64,000 bases of DNA from Candidatus Thiothrix putei (GTDB lineage Bacteria; Pseudomonadota; Gammaproteobacteria; Thiotrichales; Thiotrichaceae): NCBI GenBank assembly GCA_029972225.1, contig CP124756.1, forward strand, positions 3,888,001 through 3,952,000. Direction: 5' to 3'. The notes below the pieces were generated by a model. That model ran no database searches and was not told where the DNA came from. It worked only from the letters and a program-made list of their open reading frames with translations. The position numbers were made by a program, and so were the translations under genes. Below are positions 9,705 through 19,831 of this stretch, in pieces; positions within the stretch are counted from its first letter, which is position 1, and every line of letters starts with the position of its first letter.

Positions 9705-11949
9705 CCACCATGGCTGTCTGACCGCTACGCGGGTAGCGGTTCGGATAACCGTAGTATTTGTTGGATACTTCAGGCGACTTCAATTTAGTCAGCACTGCAC
9801 CGATGATGTTGCATTGTGCTTGCTGTAAACGCCCAACAGCATCTTTCAAATTGCGCTTGCGGGTTTGTCCATTAGCATTCACTAACACGGTGTTGCCGGT
9901 ACGATTGGAAATGATCAATGCATCCGCTAAGCCCATAACGGGCGGCCCATCAATGATAATGTGATCAAACATACCTTCCACTTCACTCAACAAGGCTGTA
10001 AAACGCTCACCAGCCAATAATTCGGTCGGGTTAGGTACAGCAGAACCGGCACAAATAGCAGACAGATTTTGTACTGTCGTCTCCTGAATCAACTCGCCGA
10101 CATCTTTATCACCGAGCAAGAAATCACTGACGCCAACACGATTCTCTAAACCCAACTTATTATGAGCTTCTGGATGACGCATATCGCAATCAACCAGCAA
10201 TACTTTTTTACCTGTATAAGCAAATACTGTCGCCAAATTCACTGCTGTCGTGGTTTTACCTTCGCTAGGTGAAGCGCTGGTAATATTCATAATAAAAGCC
10301 AACCCTTGATGAGAAGGCGTCTTCATCATAATCAGATTTTCACGTAGCGACCGGAACGCCTCCAGCATGAATGAACTACCAACCTGCCCACGCAGTGCCA
10401 ATACATTCTTGTTGTTACGACCTGAAATATAAGGGATAACACCCAATAAAGGTATAGATCCCAGCACACGGCGCAAATCTTCAACACTTCTCAGGCGATC
10501 ATCCATTACTTCTGCTATCGTGGCAGCCAATAAGCCTAAGAGCAAACCAACAGCAACTCCCATCACCAGATTCAAGGGAATATTCGGTGAAAACGGTTTA
10601 GTAGGAACGCTGGCCTCATCAACAATAGCAACGTTACTGGCACTGCTGTCCGCAACCCGACCAATTTCATTCAAACGCTCCAGCAAGCTTTCGTAGTTAT
10701 CACGATCTGCTTCAACCTCACGTTGGCGTGTCATATAGTCAACCGACTTGTCACGATTGCCCATCAGTACCGCTTCTTGCTTTTTGACCTCAGCCTTTAA
10801 CTCACCTTCCCGTTGTTTAGCTGCCTCGTACTCTGCTTGCAGCTTACTGCGAGCAGTACGGTCAATACTGGATGCTTCACGCTGAATTTCACCACTCAGT
10901 TGATCAATACGTGCTTGCAGTTGCTGCATTTCTGGAAAGCTCGCTTTAAACAAACGAGATTGGTCACGATACTCAGCTTGCACACGCGCTAACTCTTCTT
11001 TCAAACGCTGTACGGCTGGATTTTCCAAGGTTCGGTCAGCACCCGCTACATTTTTAGAACGGTTAAAAGCAGCCTCAGCCGCAATTCGCGCCCCTGTTGC
11101 GTCAGTCAGCGCTAAATTGAGGGAATCCAGTACCCCTGATGCTGAAGAACGATCCCCATCCAAGGTGATAATACCCTGCTTACGCGCGTAAGCCACTAGC
11201 TCATTTTCAGATTTTTCCAGTTTACTTTTAGCTTCTTTTAATTTGGCTTCCAGCGTTTCTTTCGTATTAGAAACAGCCTCATTACGCAAATTCAAACTCA
11301 TCTGCTTATAATTTGCTGCTAAGGCATTGACTATCGCGGCACTTAGTTCTGGATCAGTATGATCATAGCTAATTTTGAAAATTTGAGAATCTTCAACAGG
11401 ATAAATAGAGAGATTACGCCTAAAGTTTTCACCGACATCACTCACTGCATCAGGAGCCTCTCCATCACCTGCAACACTGCGTTTAACGGATGTTAACCAG
11501 CTATAGAGTTTCGTATACAAGGAAGTGTCATCTTCAAAGCGTGACGAAATCCCCAACTCCTTAATCGTTTCACTCGTCAACCGTTCACTTGCGAGTAATT
11601 CGGTTTGCGTTTGGTAAAACTCCCGCTCACTTCGTGGAGTACGTGCACCTTCAGCACCATCACCCAATGTCACTCTCACCTCTTCAGGCGTCACTTGTAA
11701 AGTAGTCGTTGCACGGTAGACATCTGGGGATAAAAAGCTAATAACAGCCGCTAGGATGAAAACGCTCAGAGCTGTTCCTAGTAACAACCATTTGCGCCGC
11801 ATCAACCTTCGCCATAACTCGCCAAAACCAACTTCTTCGACTTGATTTCTCGGCGCTATATCTTCAATCGGGATATACTCAATCATTTGACTATTGCCCG
11901 CTGCTCTCACTTCGAGACTTTTTGACTGGTTTGTGTAATAGTTTTCCAT
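9694..11949 (-). CDS. Polysaccharide co-polymerase / tyrosine autokinase (Wzc-like)
   Basis: An inner-membrane BY-kinase that controls chain length and export of capsule or exopolysaccharide. Order: a Wzz domain with a first membrane helix (LLGTALSVFILAAVISFL), a long periplasmic coiled coil, a GNVR-type segment with a second helix (LVMGVAVGLLLGLLAATIAEV), then a cytoplasmic ATPase. Walker A is SPSEGKTT, Walker A' is VLLVDCDMRHPE and Walker B is IIIDGPP. A tyrosine-bearing tail (NKYYGYPNRYP) is the autophosphorylation cluster. ATG 11949 is preceded by AAGGAG; a GTG codon immediately before it is less likely. 751 residues is normal for Wzc-type proteins. No outer-membrane Wza-type gene is visible nearby. 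This is the last gene of the minus-strand polysaccharide cluster. Confidence 0.93.
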   Translation of the reverse strand: MENYYTNQSKSLEVRAAGNSQMIEYIPIEDIAPRNQVEEVGFGELWRRLMRRKWLLLGTALSVFILAAVISFLSPDVYRATTTLQVTPEEVRVTLGDGAEGARTPRSEREFYQTQTELLASERLTSETIKELGISSRFEDDTSLYTKLYSWLTSVKRSVAGDGEAPDAVSDVGENFRRNLSIYPVEDSQIFKISYDHTDPELSAAIVNALAANYKQMSLNLRNEAVSNTKETLEAKLKEAKSKLEKSENELVAYARKQGIITLDGDRSSASGVLDSLNLALTDATGARIAAEAAFNRSKNVAGADRTLENPAVQRLKEELARVQAEYRDQSRLFKASFPEMQQLQARIDQLSGEIQREASSIDRTARSKLQAEYEAAKQREGELKAEVKKQEAVLMGNRDKSVDYMTRQREVEADRDNYESLLERLNEIGRVADSSASNVAIVDEASVPTKPFSPNIPLNLVMGVAVGLLLGLLAATIAEVMDDRLRSVEDLRRVLGSIPLLGVIPYISGRNNKNVLALRGQVGSSFMLEAFRSLRENLIMMKTPSHQGLAFIMNITSASPSEGKTTTAVNLATVFAYTGKKVLLVDCDMRHPEAHNKLGLENRVGVSDFLLGDKDVGELIQETTVQNLSAICAGSAVPNPTELLAGERFTALLSEVEGMFDHIIIDGPPVMGLADALIISNRTGNTVLVNANGQTRKRNLKDAVGRLQQAQCNIIGAVLTKLKSPEVSNKYYGYPNRYPRSGQTAMVATQ

Positions 11950-12056
11950 CACTGCTCCTTGAGCCTTGCCGCTAACGGCTGCCTTTTGTTAATGACAAAG
12001 GTTTTTGCAATTCAACCAATAATAGTAAGTGCTGTAACAGTTGCACACACATACGA

Positions 12057-13493
12057 CTAGGCTTCGTTTCGACCATACTGATCTTCCAGACGCACAATAT
12101 CGTCTTCCCCAAGGTAACTACCTGATTGCACTTCCACTAACTCCAAGGGTACTTTACCCGGATTAGCCAGACGGTGAGTGCTACCCAAGGGGATATAGGT
12201 TGACTGATTCTCGGTCAACAAAAAGGTCTTGTCACCACAAGTCACCTCTGCTGTACCCTTGACGACTATCCAGTGCTCCGCGCGGTGATGATGTTTTTGC
12301 AGGGATAGTTTTGCTCCGGGCTTGACTGTAATACGCTTGACTTGAAAGCGTTCCCCTGCATCTACCGAGTCGTAACATCCCCACGGGCGATTAACTAAAC
12401 GGTGAATAATCGCTTCACTGCGACCTTCTGCTTCTAGCGCATTAACAATCTGCTTAACATCTTGAGCCTTACTTTTATGTGCGACTAGCGTGGCATCTTT
12501 AGTGTCAATAACAATGAGATCATCTACACCAACCAATGTGACCAAGCGATCTTCAGTAAATACCAAGTTATTACCTGAACCATGGGTCATGACATTACCG
12601 CGCAATACGTTATTAGCCGCATCACGCTCACTCACCTCCCAAACGGCAGACCATGCCCCCACATCGTTCCAACCGGCAGTGAGTGGCACAGTCGCTGCAT
12701 GGCGAGTATGCTCCATAACCGCGTAGTCGATCGAATCAGAAGGGCACTCTCTGAAAGCACCCGCATCCAAGCGTACAAAATCTAAATCATGTTGAGCCTG
12801 TGCCAAGGTTTTTTTGCAAGCAGCCAATATTTCAGGCTTATAGGTTTCTAGTTCATGTAAAAAGGTACTCGCTTTAAACATGAAAATACCGGAGTTCCAC
12901 AAGTGTTTCCCGCCATTCAAATAGGCAGTGGCAATTTCCACATTGGGTTTTTCAGCAAACGCTGCCACTTGCCAAGCATTATCAAAGCCGATGATGGCCT
13001 CACCTTGTTCAATATAGCCATACCCTGTTTCTGGTGACAGTGGCGTAATACCAAATGTCACTAAATAACCCTGATTGGCTAAGGAAGAAGCTTGCATAAT
13101 AGCCTGTTGAAAAGCACTTACGTCAGCAATCACATGGTCAGCAGGCAATACCAACATCACCGGATCTTGCCCTGTTTTCTCCAACAAGCTCAATGCGGCG
13201 ACAGCTACTGCCGGAGCCGTATTGCGCCCAACCGGCTCTAACAAAATACCTTGGTGAGTCTGACCGATACTTTGCAATTGTTCTGCAACCATAAACCGGT
13301 GCTCTTCATTGCATACGATGACGGCGGGTTGCTTATCAACAATTCCCTCCAAGCGCTCTAATGTCGACTGGAATAGCGTTCGATCTGCTGCAATCAACGG
13401 CAGGAATTGCTTCGGGCGCAGCTTACGAGATACCGGCCACAGGCGTGAGCCAGAGCCACCAGAAAGAATGACAGGGGTTATTGGGGTTACCAT
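12057..13493 (-). CDS. manC: Mannose-1-phosphate guanylyltransferase / mannose-6-phosphate isomerase
   Basis: A bifunctional type II enzyme that makes GDP-mannose from mannose-1-phosphate and GTP; its C-terminal cupin also isomerises fructose-6-phosphate to mannose-6-phosphate. The nucleotidyltransferase signature is at the N-terminus (ILSGGSGSRLWPVSR, then PKQFLPL), and the C-terminal cupin shows NRPWGCYDS and KPGAKLSLQKHHHRAEHW. ATG 13493 was chosen because AAGAAGG lies just upstream; the frame stays open to 13535 but would then overlap the next gene. 478 residues is typical. It supplies the substrate for the gmd and fcl products encoded directly upstream in the same operon. Confidence 0.95.
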   Translation of the reverse strand: MVTPITPVILSGGSGSRLWPVSRKLRPKQFLPLIAADRTLFQSTLERLEGIVDKQPAVIVCNEEHRFMVAEQLQSIGQTHQGILLEPVGRNTAPAVAVAALSLLEKTGQDPVMLVLPADHVIADVSAFQQAIMQASSLANQGYLVTFGITPLSPETGYGYIEQGEAIIGFDNAWQVAAFAEKPNVEIATAYLNGGKHLWNSGIFMFKASTFLHELETYKPEILAACKKTLAQAQHDLDFVRLDAGAFRECPSDSIDYAVMEHTRHAATVPLTAGWNDVGAWSAVWEVSERDAANNVLRGNVMTHGSGNNLVFTEDRLVTLVGVDDLIVIDTKDATLVAHKSKAQDVKQIVNALEAEGRSEAIIHRLVNRPWGCYDSVDAGERFQVKRITVKPGAKLSLQKHHHRAEHWIVVKGTAEVTCGDKTFLLTENQSTYIPLGSTHRLANPGKVPLELVEVQSGSYLGEDDIVRLEDQYGRNEA

Positions 13494-13515
13494 CTCAATA
13501 CCTTCTTTAAACTTG

Positions 13516-14484
13516 TTAAGATTGACGGAAATCACTTTGGTGGCTTACAAACCATTCATACGTTGATTTCAGCCCATCAGGTAAGGATATTTGGGGTTCC
13601 CATCCCAGACTTTTGAGACGAGAAACATCCAGCAATTTACGGGGAGTGCCATCAGGCTTACTCGCATCAAACATAATCTGTCCCTGATACCCTACAACCT
13701 CAGCCATCAACTCAGCCAGTTGGGCAATGGTGCAATCCGTGCCGGTTCCGACATTAATATGTGACAAAGTTTGTGGAACAAGCTGCTGGTAAGCAGCATC
13801 ATCCATTTCCATCACATGAATCGACGCAGCCGCCATGTCGTCTACATGTAAAAATTCCCGGAGCGGCTTTCCTGAACCCCAAACAACAACTTGGGGAGCG
13901 TTTGCCAACATTGCCTCGTGAAACCGTCGCATTAAAGCAGGAATAACGTGCGAGTTTTCCGGGTGGAAATTATCATTAAACCCGTACAAATTGGTCGGCA
14001 TAACACTACGGTATTGCGTGCCATGCTGCCGGTTGTAGGATTCACATAATTTGATACCGGCAATTTTGGCAATAGCATAAGGCTCATTAGTACATTCCAA
14101 CTCACCTTGTAATAATTCAGACTCTGAAATCGGCTGTTTTGCAAACTTGGGGTAAATACAAGACGAGCCAAGGAATAGCAGGCGTTTGACACCTGCTTTC
14201 CAAGCTGAATGAATAATATTGCATTCAATCATCAGATTTTCATAAATAAAATCTGCCGGATACGTGCTATTAGCATGAATCCCCCCGACTTTTGCCGCTG
14301 CCAGATAGACTTGATCAATATTTTCCGTTTGGAAGAACTGCTCAACGTCTTGTTGACAACTTAAGTTCAACTCCTGCCGGGAACGAACCACCAACTCAAC
14401 CTCAGAACGCTGTTCCAATTGGCGAACTAACGCGGAACCGACCATTCCACGATGGCCTGCGACATAAATGCGGGTTTTTTTCAT
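13516..14484 (-). CDS. fcl: GDP-L-fucose synthase
   Basis: An NADPH-dependent epimerase/reductase that converts GDP-4-keto-6-deoxy-mannose to GDP-L-fucose. It is a short-chain dehydrogenase-type fold with the N-terminal GHRGMVG nucleotide loop, the catalytic YxxxK (YAIAK, about residue 135) and the preceding GSSCIYP serine motif. 322 residues matches the family. It lies 5 bp downstream of gmd, whose product it uses, and 22 bp upstream of manC. Confidence 0.96.
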   Translation of the reverse strand: MKKTRIYVAGHRGMVGSALVRQLEQRSEVELVVRSRQELNLSCQQDVEQFFQTENIDQVYLAAAKVGGIHANSTYPADFIYENLMIECNIIHSAWKAGVKRLLFLGSSCIYPKFAKQPISESELLQGELECTNEPYAIAKIAGIKLCESYNRQHGTQYRSVMPTNLYGFNDNFHPENSHVIPALMRRFHEAMLANAPQVVVWGSGKPLREFLHVDDMAAASIHVMEMDDAAYQQLVPQTLSHINVGTGTDCTIAQLAELMAEVVGYQGQIMFDASKPDGTPRKLLDVSRLKSLGWEPQISLPDGLKSTYEWFVSHQSDFRQS

Positions 14485-14489
14485 GCGTA

Positions 14490-15638
14490 TTACTCGTGAT
14501 AAGACATAATGCGGTGACCGTGATCCTTCAAATGCTTTTCTTTCAGCATCAATTTCAGGTCAGATTCCATCATGTCATTCACCAGTGAATTCAGATCATG
14601 CTTAGGAACCCAACCCAACTTTTCCTTGGCTTTGCTTGGGTCGCCGATCAACAGCTCGACTTCAGTTGGACGGAAGTAACGTGGATCAACCGCTATCACT
14701 TCACGTCCTACGGTTAGCCCATGCTGCTCAGGTGTGCCACCTGTCGCCGTTTCGTACACATCGCGGTCAAAACCAGCAATGATACCTTTTTCATCAATAC
14801 CTTCACCCTGGAAGTCAATCTTGATACCTGCACGTGCGAACGACATGCGTACAAATTCACGTACTTCGGTGGTAACGCCAGTGGCAATTGCAAAATCTTC
14901 TGGTTGGTCAGCTTGCAGAATCAACCACATCATTTCCACGTAGTCTTGTGCATGACCCCAGTCACGTTTCGCAGACAAATTGCCTAAATGCAGGTTTTCT
15001 TGTAAGCCCAAAGCAATACGGGAAGCCGCACGAGTGATTTTACGGGTTACAAACGTTTCACCACGTAAAGGCGATTCGTGGTTGAACAAAATGCCATTGC
15101 ACGCAAACATACCGTAGGCTTCGCGGTAGTTAACCGTGATCCAATAAGCATATAACTTAGCCACTGCGTAAGGTGAACGTGGATAGAACGGTGTGGTCTC
15201 TTTTTGCGGCACTTCTTGCACCAAACCATACAATTCAGACGTTGATGCTTGATAAATACGAGTTTTCTTGGTCAAGTTAAGAAACCGAACTGCTTCAAGA
15301 ATACGCAAAGTACCAATACCATCTGCGTTGGCGGTGTATTCGGGCATATCGAACGAAACATGTACATGGCTCATTGCCGCGAGGTTATAAATTTCATCAG
15401 GCTGCACCAGACCGATAATACGGGTCAGGTTCATGCTGTCAGTCATATCACCATAATGCAGCACGAACTTGCCATCAGAGGTATGCGGATCTTGGTACAA
15501 ATGGTCGATACGATCAGTATTCAGCGACGAAGAACGACGCTTGATACCATGCACGGTATAGCCCTTTTTCAACAAAAACTCGGCCAAATAAGCACCATCT
15601 TGCCCAGTGATCCCAGTAATTAAAGCCGTTTTACTCAT
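14490..15638 (-). CDS. gmd: GDP-mannose 4,6-dehydratase
   Basis: Converts GDP-mannose to GDP-4-keto-6-deoxy-D-mannose, the branch point for GDP-fucose and GDP-perosamine. The N-terminal [17 protein letters not shown] loop binds NADP, and [16 protein letters not shown] is a family hallmark. STSELYG and [15 protein letters not shown] carry the Thr/Glu and YxxxK catalytic residues. AAGGA lies before ATG 15638. 382 residues is the usual length. Both downstream fates of its product appear to be encoded in this cluster (fcl, and the aminotransferase gene at 22.4-23.6 kb). Confidence 0.97.
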   Translation of the reverse strand: MSKTALITGITGQDGAYLAEFLLKKGYTVHGIKRRSSSLNTDRIDHLYQDPHTSDGKFVLHYGDMTDSMNLTRIIGLVQPDEIYNLAAMSHVHVSFDMPEYTANADGIGTLRILEAVRFLNLTKKTRIYQASTSELYGLVQEVPQKETTPFYPRSPYAVAKLYAYWITVNYREAYGMFACNGILFNHESPLRGETFVTRKITRAASRIALGLQENLHLGNLSAKRDWGHAQDYVEMMWLILQADQPEDFAIATGVTTEVREFVRMSFARAGIKIDFQGEGIDEKGIIAGFDRDVYETATGGTPEQHGLTVGREVIAVDPRYFRPTEVELLIGDPSKAKEKLGWVPKHDLNSLVNDMMESDLKLMLKEKHLKDHGHRIMSYHE

Positions 15639-15651
15639 GATTATTCCTTAT

Positions 15652-16461
15652 TTAGATAACTTGATTGTTAGAGGTCGTTTTGCTGCGGATCAGCAAATAC
15701 AAAGGGTATGAGAACCGTTTCAGATTCATCAAACCAACCGAACGTGCTGCATATACAGCCGACGATGCAGGTGAGCAAAGACCATTTTCCACCCTTAAAT
15801 TAAAGTCTTCCTTGATACCGGACAGTCGCCGATTATTAGAGACACCCGTCATATCAAAGCGTGAAATGACCATATCTAAACGCTGCATCTCCGCTGGGTG
15901 TTTGAGCATTTTCACTGCTTTCACGATATAGTCATAGTCCGACGAAATTTTATACTTAAGATCGTAACGCAACCCGGCATAGCGATAGTGAAAAAACATA
16001 GACTGATGGCTACAGAACATGCCTTTCTTAAGACTAATTGTGTTGCTTGCTTCTTTGATTATTTGCTTACCATCAGTAAACTCTTCGCACATATGCCCAT
16101 ATACGATCGCAGGCAATTGATTACTAACGGCTTGAATACTTTCATCCAACTGCTCAAGAGTCGTAGGTGAAAACAACGAATCCCCAGAGTTAAGAAAACA
16201 GAAATAATCACAAGGCTGAATATGGCTAATTCCCTTGTTCATAGCATCGTAAATACCACGATCTGCTTCTGATATTGAACGAATCTTGGTTTGTGTTGCA
16301 GACAGTTGCTCTAGATAAGCTAGAGTACCATCCCCTGAACCACCGTCGATGATAACACACTCCCAATTGCTATAAGATTGCGCAAGCAAAGAATCAACAG
16401 TTCGTCTTAAACCCTGAAGATTATTATAGCAAATTGTTATAAAAAAGAACTTACTACTCAT
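15652..16461 (-). CDS. Family 2 glycosyltransferase
   Basis: A GT-A fold sugar transferase of 269 residues. The N-terminus (FFFITICYNNLQGLRRTVDSLLAQ) and WECVIIDGGSGDGT are the nucleotide-binding parts. A DxD-like region may lie around LNSGDSLF (about residue 90). It has no membrane helix, so it should act at the inner face of the membrane on lipid-linked sugar. The donor sugar cannot be read from the sequence; GDP-fucose and GDP-mannose are available from neighbouring enzymes. Its start overlaps the end of the Alg13-like gene by 8 bp. Confidence 0.88.
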   Translation of the reverse strand: MSSKFFFITICYNNLQGLRRTVDSLLAQSYSNWECVIIDGGSGDGTLAYLEQLSATQTKIRSISEADRGIYDAMNKGISHIQPCDYFCFLNSGDSLFSPTTLEQLDESIQAVSNQLPAIVYGHMCEEFTDGKQIIKEASNTISLKKGMFCSHQSMFFHYRYAGLRYDLKYKISSDYDYIVKAVKMLKHPAEMQRLDMVISRFDMTGVSNNRRLSGIKEDFNLRVENGLCSPASSAVYAARSVGLMNLKRFSYPLYLLIRSKTTSNNQVI

Positions 16462-16948
16462 AAATATATCTCAAAACCTCACGCACCGCATTAAATTCAA
16501 CCTTTTCATAAGGTTGTAGATGCTGAGTATGTCTATCAATGGCTAAAATAGCCGGTACAATTTCCTGAACATGGTCGCAAACTGCACATAATTTCTGTGA
16601 CCGCACATAATTCGCTAGCTCAGCTTGGTGCTTATCCGGTCTTTCCACATTAGGAACAACTAATACTCTTTTTTTGTGTTCCAATAACATAAAAATGGTA
16701 CCAGCACCCGCGTGAGTAATAAAAAAATCATAGTCTGCTAATTTATCTCGCAGGCTTTTATCGAAATCAAACCATGCTTTATATTTGGGGTGATATACAC
16801 CTTCTCCGATCTGCAAAGTGATTTCATAGTTCTGTTCAAGCTCTCTACTCTCATCAATTTTTCGCACAAGAGAGTCAAACCCAGTAGTACCCGTTATAAC
16901 TAGGATTCGCGTTTTTTTATTAGAGGCGTCCGGCGAACTCAGCGTCAC
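16454..16948 (-). CDS. Alg13/PssE-like glycosyltransferase subunit
   Basis: The C-terminal half of a split GT28-type glycosyltransferase: 164 residues with ILVITGTTGFDSLVRKIDE at the N-terminus and the donor-binding region FFITHAGAGTIFMLLEHKKRVLVVPN. In bacteria such proteins (PssE, Cps14G) work with a membrane-anchoring Alg14-like partner, which is encoded immediately upstream with a 29-bp overlap. The pair probably adds the second sugar of the repeat unit on the lipid carrier. Confidence 0.85.
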   Translation of the reverse strand: MTLSSPDASNKKTRILVITGTTGFDSLVRKIDESRELEQNYEITLQIGEGVYHPKYKAWFDFDKSLRDKLADYDFFITHAGAGTIFMLLEHKKRVLVVPNVERPDKHQAELANYVRSQKLCAVCDHVQEIVPAILAIDRHTQHLQPYEKVEFNAVREVLRYIYE

Positions 16949-17405
16949 GATATAACTCCTTCAACGATTCATTTTGTACAAAAAATTTAGTACTAAAGGG
17001 AGAGCACGCCTTACCAGATAAGCTTTTACTAGTAAATCGACACCAATCTTCAAAAAATATACGTTTCTTAACCCCAAGAACTTTGCAAACCATAAATACA
17101 GGAATGCAAATCCCAGGCCCAAAACCAATCACCGCACGCGGCTTATACTGTCGCACCAGCTTTATGGTTAAGCTTACCGCTTTTAGATAAGCATTCACAA
17201 AAGCGAGAGGATTGAAGGACTCATTTTTATGCCTAATGGGCATCACTGTATAAATATTTTTAATTGAATCGGATTTCATCGTTTCTGTATCTGTTATGTG
17301 GATGAAATCCAGCTTAGGATCAAGAGACTGCATCTGTTTCATCAGACGCATAGCCTGATCATGATGTCCGCCCTCGCCGTACACAAGCAATATACTTATG
17401 TCCAT
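16920..17405 (-). CDS. Alg14/PssD-like glycosyltransferase subunit
   Basis: The partner of the Alg13-like protein, 161 residues. It starts with ISILLVYGEGGHHDQAMRLM, the glycine-rich first strand-helix of the family, and contains KPRAVIGFGPGICIPVFMVCKVLG, a segment that typically contacts the membrane. The start must be at or near ATG 17405 because the first strand begins there, which puts 47 bp of overlap on the end of the polymerase gene. Family members recruit the catalytic PssE-type subunit to the inner membrane. Confidence 0.83.
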   Translation of the reverse strand: MDISILLVYGEGGHHDQAMRLMKQMQSLDPKLDFIHITDTETMKSDSIKNIYTVMPIRHKNESFNPLAFVNAYLKAVSLTIKLVRQYKPRAVIGFGPGICIPVFMVCKVLGVKKRIFFEDWCRFTSKSLSGKACSPFSTKFFVQNESLKELYRDAEFAGRL

Positions 17406-18636
17406 GGTCTACTCCTTGCAATCTAATTAATACCATTAATAATGCAAACTCTTCAGCTCCCCTGCCCAAGAAATCACCAAATGGAATGATCATAAAATCT
17501 GCCAATAATGTTGCCATCAATATTATTGAAAAATGATTACGATATTTTTCGCCCAAACGATGCACAATCATAATCATCATAAAAACTAGCGGAAAAAAGA
17601 AAATGCCAAATTTGAACAATAAACCACCCAAACCAATATCTGACACATACATATTAATCCCGTAGACTGAACGAAATCCCTCATTAAATTGAAGAGACAA
17701 TGCACCATGAGGCAGCAAAAAGTGGTTCAGTGCTTCGCCCAACATCACATGCAATTCTCGGTTGCGGTGATAATCGTAGAAGAACACCGGTTCATTAAAT
17801 GTGTAGGCATACAAGAAATAGGACAAGTACCCTAGAATAGCCACCGCAGGCACAAGTAACATAACACCAACATTAAAATTACTCAGGCGCTGCCGCAAAA
17901 TAGTTATCCACAGCAACGTCAGCACAATAGCCAAACCAAATCCACGAGTTTGGTTGATGAACAACATATATGCCGCCAACAATACAATGGGCAAAACAGC
18001 CTTTAAAAATTGCCCACGAGCAATCAGATAATAAGGGTAAAATGTTATAAGGAACCCCGCTTCTAAAAAGCGAGTATCGAAGCGCTCATCGGTTGCCACA
18101 AAATCTTCAGCAAACTGCTCTGAGTGTACCGAAAAAGCAAAGCCAGAGTTACGCGGAATCAGCTCAAAGGCATTCGCAGCAGACCATGCCAAGCCCAAGT
18201 AAAACAAATACTTAAGAACCGATTCCAAATCAGCTTCACCGTATGCCTTGCGTCCTCCAATCGTCAACATAATCAAAAAGTAAACGAAATAAAGTAACGT
18301 GCGGCGTTCTTCTAACAAACCGTACTGCAAAGGCTGTTGATAACTAAGATAAGCAAACACAGGCGGAATAAGAAATAGCAATAACACCATTGCTAATAAA
18401 TACCAATCAACAGTGTCCAACTCCTCTTTTTTTAGAACCAAAACATATCCGACCGCCAACACGGAAAGAACAATGACCCCTTCTCGCAGAAATACTAAAC
18501 CATAGCGGTGGTCGTCGCTCAGAAAAAACAAACCAGACGCCAATGCAAATGCAGCCACCATCAAAAATTTATCGTAAGCAGAGGCTACCGCACCATTATA
18601 CTGGGGCACTTTCAGGAATGTAGAGTTAATCTGCAT
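17359..18636 (-). CDS. O-antigen/capsule polymerase (Wzy-like)
   Basis: A 425-residue integral membrane protein with about ten to twelve hydrophobic helices and one large polar loop near residues 270-320, the layout of Wzy/O-antigen ligase-like proteins. Wzy proteins share little sequence, so the assignment rests on topology and on position between glycosyltransferases and next to a flippase. AAGGGGA precedes ATG 18636. The 3' end overlaps the Alg14-like gene by 47 bp. Confidence 0.8.
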   Translation of the reverse strand: MQINSTFLKVPQYNGAVASAYDKFLMVAAFALASGLFFLSDDHRYGLVFLREGVIVLSVLAVGYVLVLKKEELDTVDWYLLAMVLLLFLIPPVFAYLSYQQPLQYGLLEERRTLLYFVYFLIMLTIGGRKAYGEADLESVLKYLFYLGLAWSAANAFELIPRNSGFAFSVHSEQFAEDFVATDERFDTRFLEAGFLITFYPYYLIARGQFLKAVLPIVLLAAYMLFINQTRGFGLAIVLTLLWITILRQRLSNFNVGVMLLVPAVAILGYLSYFLYAYTFNEPVFFYDYHRNRELHVMLGEALNHFLLPHGALSLQFNEGFRSVYGINMYVSDIGLGGLLFKFGIFFFPLVFMMIMIVHRLGEKYRNHFSIILMATLLADFMIIPFGDFLGRGAEEFALLMVLIRLQGVDHGHKYIACVRRGRTS

Positions 18637-18647
18637 ACAAATTCCCC

Positions 18648-19799
18648 TTACTTATTAATGACATCCAATATTTTCCTAGCATAGCCCTTATGATCAAAAC
18701 TGCTAACGCGCTTCCGCCCTCTCTCCGCCAGCTCAGATGCTAACGACTCATCACGTAACAATTGCAGCATCTTACTTGCCATATCTGCGGGATCATTTGG
18801 ATCAAAAATTAAAGCTGCATCACCTACCTGTTCAGGCAAAGCAACCACGTTAGAACAACATACAGGTACACCCAAAGCAAATGCCTCATAAATAGGTATA
18901 CTTACACTTTCGAATAATGTGGGCATAACCAACATCTGTGCCATTTTGTAGAGGTAGGGAATATCCTCATAATCAATATAGCCCAAGTGTTTAACACGGT
19001 GTCCAATGCCTAATTCTTGTATTTTGCCCACTAACTTAGGGTAATTGTCTTGCTGAGAACCGGAAAGAATCAAAGTGACATCTTCATCCGTTTCATTCAC
19101 AATGATACTAAATGCCTCAACCAGCTTGACATGGTTTTTATGAAACCAACACTGGGCAGGATAAAACACATAACGCCTTGGTAACCCATATTTACGTTTT
19201 ACTGCGGAAAAGTTATCCTGATTAACCTCATAACTCAGCAAAAAGCTTGGCGGTGGCGATTGAATAACCGCAATTTTGTTACTATCAACACCCAAAAAAT
19301 GCACGATGTCTTGTTTGACATAGTTTGACTCACAAATCACTGCACTCGCCGACTTGCTCAATGCTCGGTTCCGTAACTCCCGCTTGAAACGCTCAACCCA
19401 TGTAAAAGCATGAGGATAATATTTTTCCTGCATATCATGCAAAGTAAAAACAAATGGCTTTCTCAGAAACAAATGTGGGTAAACCGAAGTTGCCGGTGAC
19501 ATGAACAAATCAATATCGGCATAGACTCGTTTCTCATCATCTCTCAAAAAAAATGGCTGACGTAACCCCAGCAAAAGCTGAGCAAAAATAATAACCTGGT
19601 TGATGCCAGAACGATTAGAAGGATTCAGTTTCCTGACCTCTAAACCGTAACCATCAAAGCGTGTATCATTTGTGTCGGCAAAAATAATATACGTATTACT
19701 CCCATCCGCAACGAGTGCATCAACCATGGATTGAATATATTGAAAAATACCCCCGCCATGCATAGGATAAAATGTCAATATACCGATTTTTTTCTTCAT
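18648..19799 (-). CDS. Family 4 glycosyltransferase (GT-B)
   Basis: A retaining glycosyltransferase of about 383 residues. The N-terminal domain begins KIGILTFYPMHGGGIFQYIQ (acceptor side). The C-terminal domain contains PAQCWFHKNHVKLVEAF and the donor-binding signature MPTLFESVSIPIYEAFALGVPVCCSN, with the conserved ExxxxxxxE. ATG 19799 (MKKKIGIL) is preferred over the codon three residues upstream. It belongs to the polysaccharide operon, 11 bp upstream of the polymerase; donor sugar unknown. Confidence 0.9.
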   Translation of the reverse strand: MKKKIGILTFYPMHGGGIFQYIQSMVDALVADGSNTYIIFADTNDTRFDGYGLEVRKLNPSNRSGINQVIIFAQLLLGLRQPFFLRDDEKRVYADIDLFMSPATSVYPHLFLRKPFVFTLHDMQEKYYPHAFTWVERFKRELRNRALSKSASAVICESNYVKQDIVHFLGVDSNKIAVIQSPPPSFLLSYEVNQDNFSAVKRKYGLPRRYVFYPAQCWFHKNHVKLVEAFSIIVNETDEDVTLILSGSQQDNYPKLVGKIQELGIGHRVKHLGYIDYEDIPYLYKMAQMLVMPTLFESVSIPIYEAFALGVPVCCSNVVALPEQVGDAALIFDPNDPADMASKMLQLLRDESLASELAERGRKRVSSFDHKGYARKILDVINK

Positions 19800-19831
19800 A
19801 CAAAGCAACCAGATCGTTATTTATTAATATG

